A DNA stretch of 64,000 nt from Phorcus lineatus. Lineage: Eukaryota; Mollusca; Gastropoda; Trochida; Trochidae. Positions 22,788 through 35,275 of the stretch are shown in pieces. The position numbers were made by a program, and so were the translations under genes. The notes below the pieces were generated by a model. That model ran no database searches. It was not told the DNA's origin and was given only the letters and a program-made list of their open reading frames with translations. Numbering within the stretch: the stretch's first letter is position 1; the number at the start of each line of letters is the position of its first letter. The DNA is taken from positions 31,568,622 through 31,632,621 of the forward strand of contig OV121093.1 in NCBI GenBank assembly GCA_921293015.1, read 5' to 3'.

Positions 22788-23096
22788 AAAACGGGTGTGA
22801 AAGGAGTGAGTCCAGTTATATTGGACGGGCTGCCAGCAGACGTCTATTCACAGGTGCGAACCCACTACTGCGCGACACGGGGACTTTTGCCTGCTGCATT
22901 TCTGCCCTGGGCCAGTACGTCCCTCCTTAGTCAACCTGGTACCATCAGATTCCTCCGACGGCACCATATTGATGCCGGGCTTAGCGCGGACACCCGATCT
23001 ACATAGCACGTCTGAAGACAGAACCCCCGTCCTCAAATCGTCCCCAGTCCAGGCCTCCACGTAGCTGGATTACAGGAGTTTGCCACAACTCCCAGC
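22788..23096 (-). ncRNA. 7SL: 7SL SRP RNA, full length (class C, in 808-bp unit)
   Basis: Complete class C gene. Its unit is only 808 bp because three small deletions (22, 10 and 2 bp) lie in the far spacer, none in the gene or proximal promoter. The same 808-bp unit recurs at 34477. Confidence 0.94.
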
Positions 23097-23604
23097 CGGT
23101 AGTTTACTATTTCTTTATCATAGTCATTTCAAAACATGAAATCATCCGTTTTTACATAGCTATCCTTTCGACGAGCGAAAACCATGTCAACTTAAACTTA
23201 GTAAACCCTAACGAAATGGTGATTATTGATACAGAAGGACATTGACACGATTATTTTGTAGCATATGGAAGATTCAATCCGGTGAATACAGAGACTCTTT
23301 CCTGTGAGAAAATGCTGCCTCTTTGCAAAGAGAATGCAGTTCGTGACAGTCTTTAAAAGGTAATAAGGGAGACAACTGTGCTTGCTGAATTTCCATATCT
23401 TTTGTATATTAGACAATTTAACATCATAGCAAAGTGATAACTCTTGTATCTCGTAACACAACTAGAGCCGTAAGGGAAAAGAGACAATGTCTATTACTTA
23501 GTGTCACATTGTTATCTCAGCAAAATACTTGTAACAACACAGTGGAAATTAGTGTATAAATGGGGATTAAAAGCTCTTACATAAAGTAAAAAGATAAAAC
23601 GGGT
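22797..23604 (-). repeat. 808-bp unit (three spacer deletions)
   Basis: Carries the 22-bp deletion of the 820-bp unit plus a 10-bp loss at ATGTCT/ATTACTT near 23493 and a 2-bp loss near 23596, with GTGGAAATT. The only other instance is 34477-35284. It probably derives from an 820-bp-type unit. Confidence 0.93.
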
Positions 23605-23904
23605 GTAAAGGGAGTGAGTCCAGTTATATTGGACGGGCTGCCAGCAGACGTCTATTCACAGGTGCGAACCCACTACTGCGCGACACGGGGACTTTTGCCT
23701 GCTGCATTTCTGCCCTGGGCCAGTACGTCCCTCCTTAGTCAACCTGGTACCATCAGATTCCTCCGACGGCACCATATTGATGCCGGGCTTAGCGCGGACA
23801 CCCGATCTACATAGCACGTCTGAAGACAGAACCCCCGTCCTCAAATCGTCCCCAGTCCAGGCCTGCAAGTAGCTGGATTACAGGAGTTTGCCACAACTCC
23901 CAGC
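23596..23904 (-). ncRNA. 7SL: 7SL SRP RNA, full length (class G, isolated)
   Basis: Complete class G gene isolated among class C genes. Near the 3' end it reads GTGTAAAGGG for GTGTGAAAGG, and upstream of the start AATATG replaces ACATG at 23941-23945. The copy at 35276 has the same upstream change and allele, so the pair is a block duplication. Confidence 0.94.
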
Positions 23905-24437
23905 CGGTAGCTTACTATTTCTTTATCATAGTCATTTCAAAATATGAAATCATCCGTTTTTACATAGCTATCCTTTCGACGAGCGAAAACCATGTCAACT
24001 TAAACTTAGTAAACCCTAACGAAATGGTGATTATTGATACAGAAGGACATTGACACGATTATTTTGTAGCATATGGAAGATTCAATCCGGTGAATACAGA
24101 GACTCTTTCCTGTGAGAAAATGCTGCCTCTTTGCAAAGAGAATGCAGTTCGTGACAGTCTTTAAAAGGTAATAAGGGAGACAACTGTGCTTGCTGAATTT
24201 CAGTTTCATCTATATCGTTTTTCCATATCTTTTGTACATTAGACAATTTAACATCATAGCAAAGTGATAACTCTTGTATCTCGTAACACAACTAGAGCCG
24301 TAAGGGAAAAGAGACAATGTCTTCAAAGGGATATTACTTAGTGTCACATTGTTATCTCAGCAAAATACTTGTAACAACACAGTGGTAATTAGTGTATAAA
24401 TGGGGATTAAAGGCTCTTACATGAAGTAAAAAGATAC

Positions 24438-24746
24438 AAAACGGGTGTGAAAGGAGTGAGTCCAGTTATATTGGACGGGCTGCCAGCAGACGTCTATTCA
24501 CAGGTGCGAACCCACTACTGCGCGACACGGGGACTTTTGCCTGCTGCATTTCTGCCCTGGGCCAGTACGTCCCTCCTTAGTCAACCTGGTACCATCAGAT
24601 TCCTCCGACGGCACCATATTGATGCCGGGCTTAGCGCGGACACCCGATCTACATAGCACGTCTGAAGACAGAACCCCCGTCCTCAAATCGTCCCCAGTCC
24701 AGGCCTCCACGTAGCTGGATTACAGGAGTTTGCCACAACTCCCAGC
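24438..24746 (-). ncRNA. 7SL: 7SL SRP RNA, full length (class C)
   Basis: Complete class C gene, preceded in the spacer by the ACATGAAG variant (for ACATAAAG) and followed by ATCTGAGC. Confidence 0.94.
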
Positions 24747-25279
24747 CGGTAGTTTACTATTTCTTTATCATAGTCATTTCAAAACATGAAATCATCCGTT
24801 TTTACATAGCTATCCTTTCGACGAGCGAAAACCATGTCAACTTAAACTTAGTAAACCCTAACGAAATGGTGATTATTGATACAGAAGGACATTGACACGA
24901 TTATTTTGTAGCATATGGAAGATTCAATCCGGTGAATACAGAGACTCTTTCCTGTGAGAAAATGCTGCCTCTTTGCAAAGAGAATGCAGTTCGTGACAGT
25001 CTTTAAAAGGTAATAAGGGAGACAACTGTGCTTGCTGAATTTCAGTTTCATCTATATCGTTTTTCCATATCTTTTGTACATTAGACAATTTAACATCATA
25101 GCAAAGTGATAACTCTTGTATCTCGTAACACAACTAGAGCCGTAAGGGAAAAGAGACAATGTCTTCAAAGGGATATTACTTAGTGTCACATTGTTATCTG
25201 AGCAAAATACTTGTAACAACACAGTGGTAATTAGTGTATAAATGGGGATTAAAGGCTCTTACATAAAGTAAAAAGATAC

Positions 25280-25588
25280 AAAACGGGTGTGAAAGGAGTG
25301 AGTCCAGTTATATTGGACGGGCTGCCAGCAGACGTCTATTCACAGGTGCGAACCCACTACTGCGCGACACGGGGACTTTTGCCTGCTGCATTTCTGCCCT
25401 GGGCCAGTACGTCCCTCCTTAGTCAACCTGGTACCATCAGATTCCTCCGACGGCACCATATTGATGCCGGGCTTAGCGCGGACACCCGATCTACATAGCA
25501 CGTCTGAAGACAGAACCCCCGTCCTCAAATCGTCCCCAGTCCAGGCCTCCACGTAGCTGGATTACAGGAGTTTGCCACAACTCCCAGC
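25280..25588 (-). ncRNA. 7SL: 7SL SRP RNA, full length (class C)
   Basis: Complete class C gene. The spacer carries CCGTACGG for CCGTAAGG near 25982. Confidence 0.94.
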
Positions 25589-26121
25589 CGGTAGTTTACT
25601 ATTTCTTTATCATAGTCATTTCAAAACATGAAATCATCCGTTTTTACATAGCTATCCTTTCGACGAGCGAAAACCATGTCAACTTAAACTTAGTAAACCC
25701 TAACGAAATGGTGATTATTGATACAGAAGGACATTGACACGATTATTTTGTAGCATATGGAAGATTCAATCCGGTGAATACAGAGACTCTTTCCTGTGAG
25801 AAAATGCTGCCTCTTTGCAAAGAGAATGCAGTTCGTGACAGTCTTTAAAAGGTAATAAGGGAGACAACTGTGCTTGCTGAATTTCAGTTTCATCTATATC
25901 GTTTTTCCATATCTTTTGTACATTAGACAATTTAACATCATAGCAAAGTGATAACTCTTGTATCTCGTAACACAACTAGAGCCGTACGGGAAAAGAGACA
26001 ATGTCTTCAAAGGGATATTACTTAGTGTCACATTGTTATCTCAGCAAAATACTTGTAACAACACAGTGGTAATTAGTGTATAAATGGGGATTAAAGGCTC
26101 TTACATAAAGTAAAAAGATAC

Positions 26122-26430
26122 AAAATGGGTGTGAAAGGAGTGAGTCCAGTTATATTGGACGGGCTGCCAGCAGACGTCTATTCACAGGTGCGAACCCACT
26201 ACTGCGCGACACGGGGACTTTTGCCTGCTGCATTTCTGCCCTGGGCCAGTACGTCCCTCCTTAGTCAACCTGGTACCATCAGATTCCTCCGACGGCACCA
26301 TATTGATGCCGGGCTTAGCGCGGACACCCGATCTACATAGCACGTCTGAAGACAGAACCCCCGTCCTCAAATCGTCCCCAGTCCAGGCCTCCACGTAGCT
26401 GGATTACAGGAGTTTGCCACAACTCCCAGC
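26122..26430 (-). ncRNA. 7SL: 7SL SRP RNA, full length (class C, in 820-bp unit)
   Basis: Complete class C gene. Its unit lacks 22 bp in the far spacer (820 bp) and opens the block 820-523-842-725, repeated exactly in lengths at 31567. Confidence 0.94.
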
Positions 26431-26950
26431 CGGTAGTTTACTATTTCTTTATCATAGTCATTTCAAAACATGAAATCATCCGTTTTTACATAGCTATCCT
26501 TTCGACGAGCGAAAACCATGTCAACTTAAACTTAGTAAACCCTAACGAAATGGTGATTATTGATACAGAAGGACATTGACACGATTATTTTGTAGCATAT
26601 GGAAGATTCAATCCGGTGAATACAGAGACTCTTTCCTGTGAGAAAATGCTGCCTCTTTGCAAAGAGAATGCAGTTCGTGACAGTCTTTAAAAGGTAATAA
26701 GGGAGACAACTGTGCTTGCTGAATTTCCATATCTTTTGTATATTAGACAATTTAACATCATAGCAAAGTGATAACTCTTGTATCTCGTAACACAACTAGA
26801 GCCGTAAGGGAAAAGAGACAATGTCTTCAAAGGGATATTACTTAGTGTCACATTGTTATCTGAGCAAAATACTTGTAACAACACAGTGGTAATTAGTGTA
26901 TAAATGGGGATTAAAAGCTCTTACATAAAGTAAAAAGATACAAAACGGGT
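26131..26950 (-). repeat. 820-bp unit (22-bp spacer deletion)
   Basis: Lacks 22 bp between GAATTTC and CATATC in the distal spacer (join near 26727), with TTTC shared by both deletion ends, and has GTATATT for GTACATT just after. It recurs at 31567-32386, 36127-36946 and 41884-42703, each time followed by a GTAC-type short unit. Confidence 0.94.
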
Positions 26951-27162
26951 GTGAAAGGAGTGAGTCCAGTTATATTGGACGGGCTGCCAGCAGACGTCTA
27001 TTCACAGGTGCGAACCCACTACTGCGCGACACGGGGACTTTTGCCTGCTGCATTTCTGCCCTGGGCCAGTACGTCCCTCCTTAGTCAACCTGGTACCATC
27101 AGATTCCTCCGACGGCACCATATTGATGCCGGGCTTAGCGCGGACACCCGATGTACATAGCA
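26942..27162 (-). pseudogene. 7SL S-domain-only copy (short unit, GTAC allele)
   Basis: GTAC allele with ATCTGAGC in the spacer. It follows an 820-bp unit, as do the copies at 32378, 36938 and 42695. Confidence 0.92.
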
Positions 27163-27464
27163 AAGAGAATGCAGTTCGTGACAGTCTTTAAAAGGTAATA
27201 AGGGAGACAACTGTGCTTGCTGAATTTCAGTTTCATCTATATCGTTTTTCCATATCTTTTGTACATTAGACAATTTAACATCATAGCAAAGTGATAACTC
27301 TTGTATCTCGTAACACAACTAGAGCCGTAAGGGAAAAGAGACAATGTCTTCAAAGGGATATTACTTAGTGTCACATTGTTATCTGAGCAAAATACTTGTA
27401 ACAACACAGTGGTAATTAGTGTATAAATGGGGATTAAAGGCTCTTACATAAAGTAAAAAGATAC

Positions 27465-27773
27465 AAAACGGGTGTAAAGGGAGTGAGTCCAGTTATATTG
27501 GACGGGCTGCCAGCAGACGTCTATTCACAGGTGCGAACCCACTACTGCGCGACACGGGGACTTTTGCCTGCTGCATTTCTGCCCTGGGCCAGTACGTCCC
27601 TCCTTAGTCAACCTGGTACCATCAGATTCCTCCGACGGCACCATATTGATGCCGGGCTTAGCGCGGACACCCGATCTACATAGCACGTCTGAAGACAGAA
27701 CCCCCGTCCTCAAATCGTCCCCAGTCCAGGCCTCCACGTAGCTGGATTACAGGAGTTTGCCACAACTCCCAGC
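27465..27773 (-). ncRNA. 7SL: 7SL SRP RNA, full length (class C)
   Basis: Complete class C gene with GTGTAAAGGG at the 3' tail, the same tail change as in the 23596 copy. Confidence 0.94.
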
Positions 27774-28306
27774 CGGTAGTTTACTATTTCTTTATCATAG
27801 TCATTTCAAAACATGAAATCATCCGTTTTTACATAGCTATCCTTTCGACGAGCGAAAACCATGTCAACTTAAACTTAGTAAACCCTAACGAAATGGTGAT
27901 TATTGATACAGAAGGACATTGACACGATTATTTTGTAGCATATGGAAGATTCAATCCGGTGAATACAGAGACTCTTTCCTGTGAGAAAATGCTGCCTCTT
28001 TGCAAAGAGAATGCAGTTCGTGACAGTCTTTAAAAGGTAATAAGGGAGACAACTGTGCTTGCTGAATTTCAGTTTCATCTATATCGTTTTTCCATATCTT
28101 TTGTACATTAGACAATTTAACATCATAGCAAAGTGATAACTCTTGTATCTCGTAACACAACTAGAGCCGTAAGGGAAAAGAGACAATGTCTTCAAAGGGA
28201 TATTACTTAGTGTCACATTGTTATCTCAGCAAAATACTTGTAACAACACAGTGGTAATTAGTGTATAAATGGGGATTAAAGGCTCTTACATAAAGTAAAA
28301 AGATAC

Positions 28307-28498
28307 AAAACGGGTGTGAAAGGAGTGAGTCCAGTTATATTGGACGGGCTGCCAGCAGACGTCTATTCACAGGTGCGAACCCACTACTGCGCGACACGGG
28401 GACTTTTGCCTGCTGCATTTCTGCCCTGGGCCAGTACGTCCCTCCTTAGTCAACCTGGTACCATCAGATTCCTCCGACGGCACCATATTGATGCCAGC
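28307..28498 (-). pseudogene. 7SL copy with promoter fused to the S domain (725-bp unit)
   Basis: A 117-bp deletion joins the start site and first three bases (GCT, at 28498-28496) directly to GGCATCAATATGG at RNA nt 121. Unlike the 523-bp units, everything upstream of the start is retained. A transcript of about 190 nt would carry helices 6 and 8 and the 3' strand of helix 5 but no Alu domain and no 5' strand of helix 5. The T-run terminator is present. It may be transcribed; whether the RNA is stable or enters SRP cannot be told from sequence. Confidence 0.9.
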
Positions 28499-29031
28499 CG
28501 GTAGTTTACTATTTCTTTATCATAGTCATTTCAAAACATGAAATCATCCGTTTTTACATAGCTATCCTTTCGACGAGCGAAAACCATGTCAACTTAAACT
28601 TAGTAAACCCTAACGAAATGGTGATTATTGATACAGAAGGACATTGACACGATTATTTTGTAGCATATGGAAGATTCAATCCGGTGAATACAGAGACTCT
28701 TTCCTGTGAGAAAATGCTGCCTCTTTGCAAAGAGAATGCAGTTCGTGACAGTCTTTAAAAGGTAATAAGGGAGACAACTGTGCTTGCTGAATTTCAGTTT
28801 CATCTATATCGTTTTTCCATATCTTTTGTACATTAGACAATTTAACATCATAGCAAAGTGATAACTCTTGTATCTCGTAACACAACTAGAGCCGTAAGGG
28901 AAAAGAGACAATGTCTTCAAAGGGATATTACTTAGTGTCACATTGTTATCTCAGCAAAATACTTGTAACAACACAGTGGTAATTAGTGTATAAATGGGGA
29001 TTAAAGGCTCTTACATAAAGTAAAAAGATAC

Positions 29032-29340
29032 AAAACGGGTGTGAAAGGAGTGAGTCCAGTTATATTGGACGGGCTGCCAGCAGACGTCTATTCACAGGTG
29101 CGAACCCACTACTGCGCGACACGGGGACTTTTGCCTGCTGCATTTCTGCCCTGGGCCAGTACGTCCCTCCTTAGTCAACCTGGTACCATCAGATTCCTCC
29201 GACGGCACCATATTGATGCCGGGCTTAGCGCGGACACCCGATCTACATAGCACGTCTGAAGACAGAACCCCCGTCCTCAAATCGTCCCCAGTCCAGGCCT
29301 CCACGTAGCTGGATTACAGGAGTTTGCCACAACTCCCAGC
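29032..29340 (-). ncRNA. 7SL: 7SL SRP RNA, full length (class C)
   Basis: Complete class C gene, first of a run of four complete genes following a promoter-fused copy (28307-28498). Confidence 0.94.
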
Positions 29341-29873
29341 CGGTAGTTTACTATTTCTTTATCATAGTCATTTCAAAACATGAAATCATCCGTTTTTACA
29401 TAGCTATCCTTTCGACGAGCGAAAACCATGTCAACTTAAACTTAGTAAACCCTAACGAAATGGTGATTATTGATACAGAAGGACATTGACACGATTATTT
29501 TGTAGCATATGGAAGATTCAATCCGGTGAATACAGAGACTCTTTCCTGTGAGAAAATGCTGCCTCTTTGCAAAGAGAATGCAGTTCGTGACAGTCTTTAA
29601 AAGGTAATAAGGGAGACAACTGTGCTTGCTGAATTTCAGTTTCATCTATATCGTTTTTCCATATCTTTTGTACATTAGACAATTTAACATCATAGCAAAG
29701 TGATAACTCTTGTATCTCGTAACACAACTAGAGCCGTAAGGGAAAAGAGACAATGTCTTCAAAGGGATATTACTTAGTGTCACATTGTTATCTCAGCAAA
29801 ATACTTGTAACAACACAGTGGTAATTAGTGTATAAATGGGGATTAAAGGCTCTTACATGAAGTAAAAAGATAC

Positions 29874-30182
29874 AAAACGGGTGTGAAAGGAGTGAGTCCA
29901 GTTATATTGGACGGGCTGCCAGCAGACGTCTATTCACAGGTGCGAACCCACTACTGCGCGACACGGGGACTTTTGCCTGCTGCATTTCTGCCCTGGGCCA
30001 GTACGTCCCTCCTTAGTCAACCTGGTACCATCAGATTCCTCCGACGGCACCATATTGATGCCGGGCTTAGCGCGGACACCCGATCTACATAGCACGTCTG
30101 AAGACAGAACCCCCGTCCTCAAATCGTCCCCAGTCCAGGCCTCCACGTAGCTGGATTACAGGAGTTTGCCACAACTCCCAGC
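29874..30182 (-). ncRNA. 7SL: 7SL SRP RNA, full length (class C)
   Basis: Complete class C gene, with the ACATGAAG variant to its left. The spacer has a private GTGGCAC for GTGTCAC near 30620. Confidence 0.94.
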
Positions 30183-30715
30183 CGGTAGTTTACTATTTCT
30201 TTATCATAGTCATTTCAAAACATGAAATCATCCGTTTTTACATAGCTATCCTTTCGACGAGCGAAAACCATGTCAACTTAAACTTAGTAAACCCTAACGA
30301 AATGGTGATTATTGATACAGAAGGACATTGACACGATTATTTTGTAGCATATGGAAGATTCAATCCGGTGAATACAGAGACTCTTTCCTGTGAGAAAATG
30401 CTGCCTCTTTGCAAAGAGAATGCAGTTCGTGACAGTCTTTAAAAGGTAATAAGGGAGACAACTGTGCTTGCTGAATTTCAGTTTCATCTATATCGTTTTT
30501 CCATATCTTTTGTACATTAGACAATTTAACATCATAGCAAAGTGATAACTCTTGTATCTCGTAACACAACTAGAGCCGTAAGGGAAAAGAGACAATGTCT
30601 TCAAAGGGATATTACTTAGTGGCACATTGTTATCTCAGCAAAATACTTGTAACAACACAGTGGTAATTAGTGTATAAATGGGGATTAAAGGCTCTTACAT
30701 AAAGTAAAAAGATAC

Positions 30716-31024
30716 AAAACGGGTGTGAAAGGAGTGAGTCCAGTTATATTGGACGGGCTGCCAGCAGACGTCTATTCACAGGTGCGAACCCACTACTGCG
30801 CGACACGGGGACTTTTGCCTGCTGCATTTCTGCCCTGGGCCAGTACGTCCCTCCTTAGTCAACCTGGTACCATCAGATTCCTCCGACGGCACCATATTGA
30901 TGCCGGGCTTAGCGCGGACACCCGATCTACATAGCACGTCTGAAGACAGAACCCCCGTCCTCAAATCGTCCCCAGTCCAGGCCTCCACGTAGCTGGATTA
31001 CAGGAGTTTGCCACAACTCCCAGC
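30716..31024 (-). ncRNA. 7SL: 7SL SRP RNA, full length (class C)
   Basis: Complete class C gene without private changes in the RNA. Confidence 0.94.
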
Positions 31025-31557
31025 CGGTAGTTTACTATTTCTTTATCATAGTCATTTCAAAACATGAAATCATCCGTTTTTACATAGCTATCCTTTCGAC
31101 GAGCGAAAACCATGTCAACTTAAACTTAGTAAACCCTAACGAAATGGTGATTATTGATACAGAAGGACATTGACACGATTATTTTGTAGCATATGGAAGA
31201 TTCAATCCGGTGAATACAGAGACTCTTTCCTGTGAGAAAATGCTGCCTCTTTGCAAAGAGAATGCAGTTCGTGACAGTCTTTAAAAGGTAATAAGGGAGA
31301 CAACTGTGCTTGCTGAATTTCAGTTTCATCTATATCGTTTTTCCATATCTTTTGTACATTAGACAATTTAACATCATAGCAAAGTGATAACTCTTGTATC
31401 TCGTAACACAACTAGAGCCGTAAGGGAAAAGAGACAATGTCTTCAAAGGGATATTACTTAGTGTCACATTGTTATCTCAGCAAAATACTTGTAACAACAC
31501 AGTGGTAATTAGTGTATAAATGGGGATTAAAGGCTCTTACATAAAGTAAAAAGATAC

Positions 31558-31866
31558 AAAATGGGTGTGAAAGGAGTGAGTCCAGTTATATTGGACGGGC
31601 TGCCAGCAGACGTCTATTCACAGGTGCGAACCCACTACTGCGCGACACGGGGACTTTTGCCTGCTGCATTTCTGCCCTGGGCCAGTACGTCCCTCCTTAG
31701 TCAACCTGGTACCATCAGATTCCTCCGACGGCACCATATTGATGCCGGGCTTAGCGCGGACACCCGATCTACATAGCACGTCTGAAGACAGAACCCCCGT
31801 CCTCAAATCGTCCCCAGTCCAGGCCTCCACGTAGCTGGATTACAGGAGTTTGCCACAACTCCCAGC
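31558..31866 (-). ncRNA. 7SL: 7SL SRP RNA, full length (class C, in 820-bp unit)
   Basis: Complete class C gene in the second 820-bp unit. It matches the copy at 26122, including the AAAATGGG tail variant, 5,436 bp apart. Confidence 0.94.
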
Positions 31867-32377
31867 CGGTAGTTTACTATTTCTTTATCATAGTCATTTC
31901 AAAACATGAAATCATCCGTTTTTACATAGCTATCCTTTCGACGAGCGAAAACCATGTCAACTTAAACTTAGTAAACCCTAACGAAATGGTGATTATTGAT
32001 ACAGAAGGACATTGACACGATTATTTTGTAGCATATGGAAGATTCAATCCGGTGAATACAGAGACTCTTTCCTGTGAGAAAATGCTGCCTCTTTGCAAAG
32101 AGAATGCAGTTCGTGACAGTCTTTAAAAGGTAATAAGGGAGACAACTGTGCTTGCTGAATTTCCATATCTTTTGTATATTAGACAATTTAACATCATAGC
32201 AAAGTGATAACTCTTGTATCTCGTAACACAACTAGAGCCGTAAGGGAAAAGAGACAATGTCTTCAAAGGGATATTACTTAGTGTCACATTGTTATCTGAG
32301 CAAAATACTTGTAACAACACAGTGGTAATTAGTGTATAAATGGGGATTAAAAGCTCTTACATAAAGTAAAAAGATAC

Positions 32378-32598
32378 AAAACGGGTGTGAAAGGAGTGAG
32401 TCCAGTTATATTGGACGGGCTGCCAGCAGACGTCTATTCACAGGTGCGAACCCACTACTGCGCGACACGGGGACTTTTGCCTGCTGCATTTCTGCCCTGG
32501 GCCAGTACGTCCCTCCTTAGTCAACCTGGTACCATCAGATTCCTCCGACGGCACCATATTGATGCCGGGCTTAGCGCGGACACCCGATGTACATAGCA
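32378..32598 (-). pseudogene. 7SL S-domain-only copy (short unit, GTAC allele)
   Basis: GTAC allele, ATCTGAGC spacer; second instance of the 820-523 pair. Confidence 0.92.
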
Positions 32599-32900
32599 AA
32601 GAGAATGCAGTTCGTGACAGTCTTTAAAAGGTAATAAGGGAGACAACTGTGCTTGCTGAATTTCAGTTTCATCTATATCGTTTTTCCATATCTTTTGTAC
32701 ATTAGACAATTTAACATCATAGCAAAGTGATAACTCTTGTATCTCGTAACACAACTAGAGCCGTAAGGGAAAAGAGACAATGTCTTCAAAGGGATATTAC
32801 TTAGTGTCACATTGTTATCTGAGCAAAATACTTGTAACAACACAGTGGTAATTAGTGTATAAATGGGGATTAAAGGCTCTTACATAAAGTAAAAAGATAC

Positions 32901-33209
32901 AAAACGGGTGTGAAAGGAGTGAGTCCAGTTATATTGGACGGGCTGCCAGCAGACGTCTATTCACAGGTGCGAACCCACTACTGCGCGACACGGGGACTTT
33001 TGCCTGCTGCATTTCTGCCCTGGGCCAGTACGTCCCTCCTTAGTCAACCTGGTACCATCAGATTCCTCCGACGGCACCATATTGATGCCGGGCTTAGCGC
33101 GGACACCCGATCTACATAGCACGTCTGAAGACAGAACCCCCGTCCTCAAATCGTCCCCAGTCCAGGCCTCCACGTCGCTGGATTACAGGAGTTTGCCACA
33201 ACTCCCAGC
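32901..33209 (-). ncRNA. 7SL: 7SL SRP RNA, full length (class C, loop change)
   Basis: Complete class C gene with a private A to C at 33176, which changes the helix-4 loop AGCUAC to AGCGAC. This loop is strongly conserved in Alu domains, so the SRP9/14 fold of this copy may be affected. Confidence 0.93.
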
Positions 33210-33742
33210 CGGTAGTTTACTATTTCTTTATCATAGTCATTTCAAAACATGAAATCATCCGTTTTTACATAGCTATCCTTTCGACGAGCGAAAACCATGT
33301 CAACTTAAACTTAGTAAACCCTAACGAAATGGTGATTATTGATACAGAAGGACATTGACACGATTATTTTGTAGCATATGGAAGATTCAATCCGGTGAAT
33401 ACAGAGACTCTTTCCTGTGAGAAAATGCTGCCTCTTTGCAAAGAGAATGCAGTTCGTGACAGTCTTTAAAAGGTAATAAGGGAGACAACTGTGCTTGCTG
33501 AATTTCAGTTTCATCTATATCGTTTTTCCATATCTTTTGTACATTAGACAATTTAACATCATAGCAAAGTGATAACTCTTGTATCTCGTAACACAACTAG
33601 AGCCGTAAGGGAAAAGAGACAATGTCTTCAAAGGGATATTACTTAGTGTCACATTGTTATCTCAGCAAAATACTTGTAACAACACAGTGGTAATTAGTGT
33701 ATAAATGGGGATTAAAGGCTCTTACATAAAGTAAAAAGATAC

Positions 33743-33934
33743 AAAACGGGTGTGAAAGGAGTGAGTCCAGTTATATTGGACGGGCTGCCAGCAGACGTCT
33801 ATTCACAGGTGCGAACCCACTACTGCGCGACACGGGGACTTTTGCCTGCTGCATTTCTGCCCTGGGCCAGTACGTCCCTCCTTAGTCAACCTGGTACCAT
33901 CAGATTCCTCCGACGGCACCATATTGATGCCAGC
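33743..33934 (-). pseudogene. 7SL copy with promoter fused to the S domain (725-bp unit, second copy)
   Basis: Same 117-bp deletion and same join as at 28307-28498, 5,436 bp away. Both sit in the block 820-523-842-725, so one deletion event was later copied with its surroundings. Confidence 0.9.
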
Positions 33935-34467
33935 CGGTAGTTTACTATTTCTTTATCATAGTCATTTCAAAACATGAAATCATCCGTTTTTACATAGCTA
34001 TCCTTTCGACGAGCGAAAACCATGTCAACTTAAACTTAGTAAACCCTAACGAAATGGTGATTATTGATACAGAAGGACATTGACACGATTATTTTGTAGC
34101 ATATGGAAGATTCAATCCGGTGAATACAGAGACTCTTTCCTGTGAGAAAATGCTGCCTCTTTGCAAAGAGAATGCAGTTCGTGACAGTCTTTAAAAGGTA
34201 ATAAGGGAGACAACTGTGCTTGCTGAATTTCAGTTTCATCTATATCGTTTTTCCATATCTTTTGTACATTAGACAATTTAACATCATAGCAAAGTGATAA
34301 CTCTTGTATCTCGTAACACAACTAGAGCCGTAAGGGAAAAGAGACAATGTCTTCAAAGGGATATTACTTAGTGTCACATTGTTATCTCAGCAAAATACTT
34401 GTAACAACACAGTGGTAATTAGTGTATAAATGGGGATTAAAGGCTCTTACATAAAGTAAAAAGATAC

Positions 34468-34776
34468 AAAACGGGTGTGAAAGGAGTGAGTCCAGTTATA
34501 TTGGACGGGCTGCCAGCAGACGTCTATTCACAGGTGCGAACCCACTACTGCGCGACACGGGGACTTTTGCCTGCTGCATTTCTGCCCTGGGCCAGTACGT
34601 CCCTCCTTAGTCAACCTGGTACAATCAGATTCCTCCGACGGCACCATATTGATGCCGGGCTTAGCGCGGACACCCGATCTACATAGCACGTCTGAAGACA
34701 GAACCCCCGTCCTCAAATCGTCCCCAGTCCAGGCCTCCACGTAGCTGGATTACAGGAGTTTGCCACAACTCCCAGC
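34468..34776 (-). ncRNA. 7SL: 7SL SRP RNA, full length (class C, helix 6 change, in 808-bp unit)
   Basis: Complete class C gene in the second 808-bp unit. A private C to A at 34623 changes RNA nt 154 from G to U and puts a C-U mismatch in the helix 6 stem, the SRP19-binding arm. Another private change (CGTTACAG for CGTGACAG near 35024) is in the spacer. Confidence 0.93.
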
Positions 34777-35275
34777 CGGTAGTTTACTATTTCTTTATCA
34801 TAGTCATTTCAAAACATGAAATCATCCGTTTTTACATAGCTATCCTTTCGACGAGCGAAAACCATGTCAACTTAAACTTAGTAAACCCTAACGAAATGGT
34901 GATTATTGATACAGAAGGACATTGACACGATTATTTTGTAGCATATGGAAGATTCAATCCGGTGAATACAGAGACTCTTTCCTGTGAGAAAATGCTGCCT
35001 CTTTGCAAAGAGAATGCAGTTCGTTACAGTCTTTAAAAGGTAATAAGGGAGACAACTGTGCTTGCTGAATTTCCATATCTTTTGTATATTAGACAATTTA
35101 ACATCATAGCAAAGTGATAACTCTTGTATCTCGTAACACAACTAGAGCCGTAAGGGAAAAGAGACAATGTCTATTACTTAGTGTCACATTGTTATCTCAG
35201 CAAAATACTTGTAACAACACAGTGGAAATTAGTGTATAAATGGGGATTAAAAGCTCTTACATAAAGTAAAAAGAT

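Larger units (their letters stand above)
22797..24446 (-). repeat. 1,650-bp two-unit block, duplicated at 34477-36126
   Basis: The 808-bp unit plus the following isolated class G unit with AATATG and ACATGAAG recur together at 34477-36126, 11,680 bp away. By eye only a few single-base differences separate them (at 34623, near 35024 and near 35289), indicating a recent block copy. Confidence 0.85.
26131..29040 (-). repeat. 2,910-bp four-unit block, duplicated at 31567-34476
   Basis: Unit lengths 820-523-842-725 occur in the same order at both places with the same alleles (class C, GTAC short, class C, promoter-fused copy). The offset is 5,436 bp. Confidence 0.88.
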
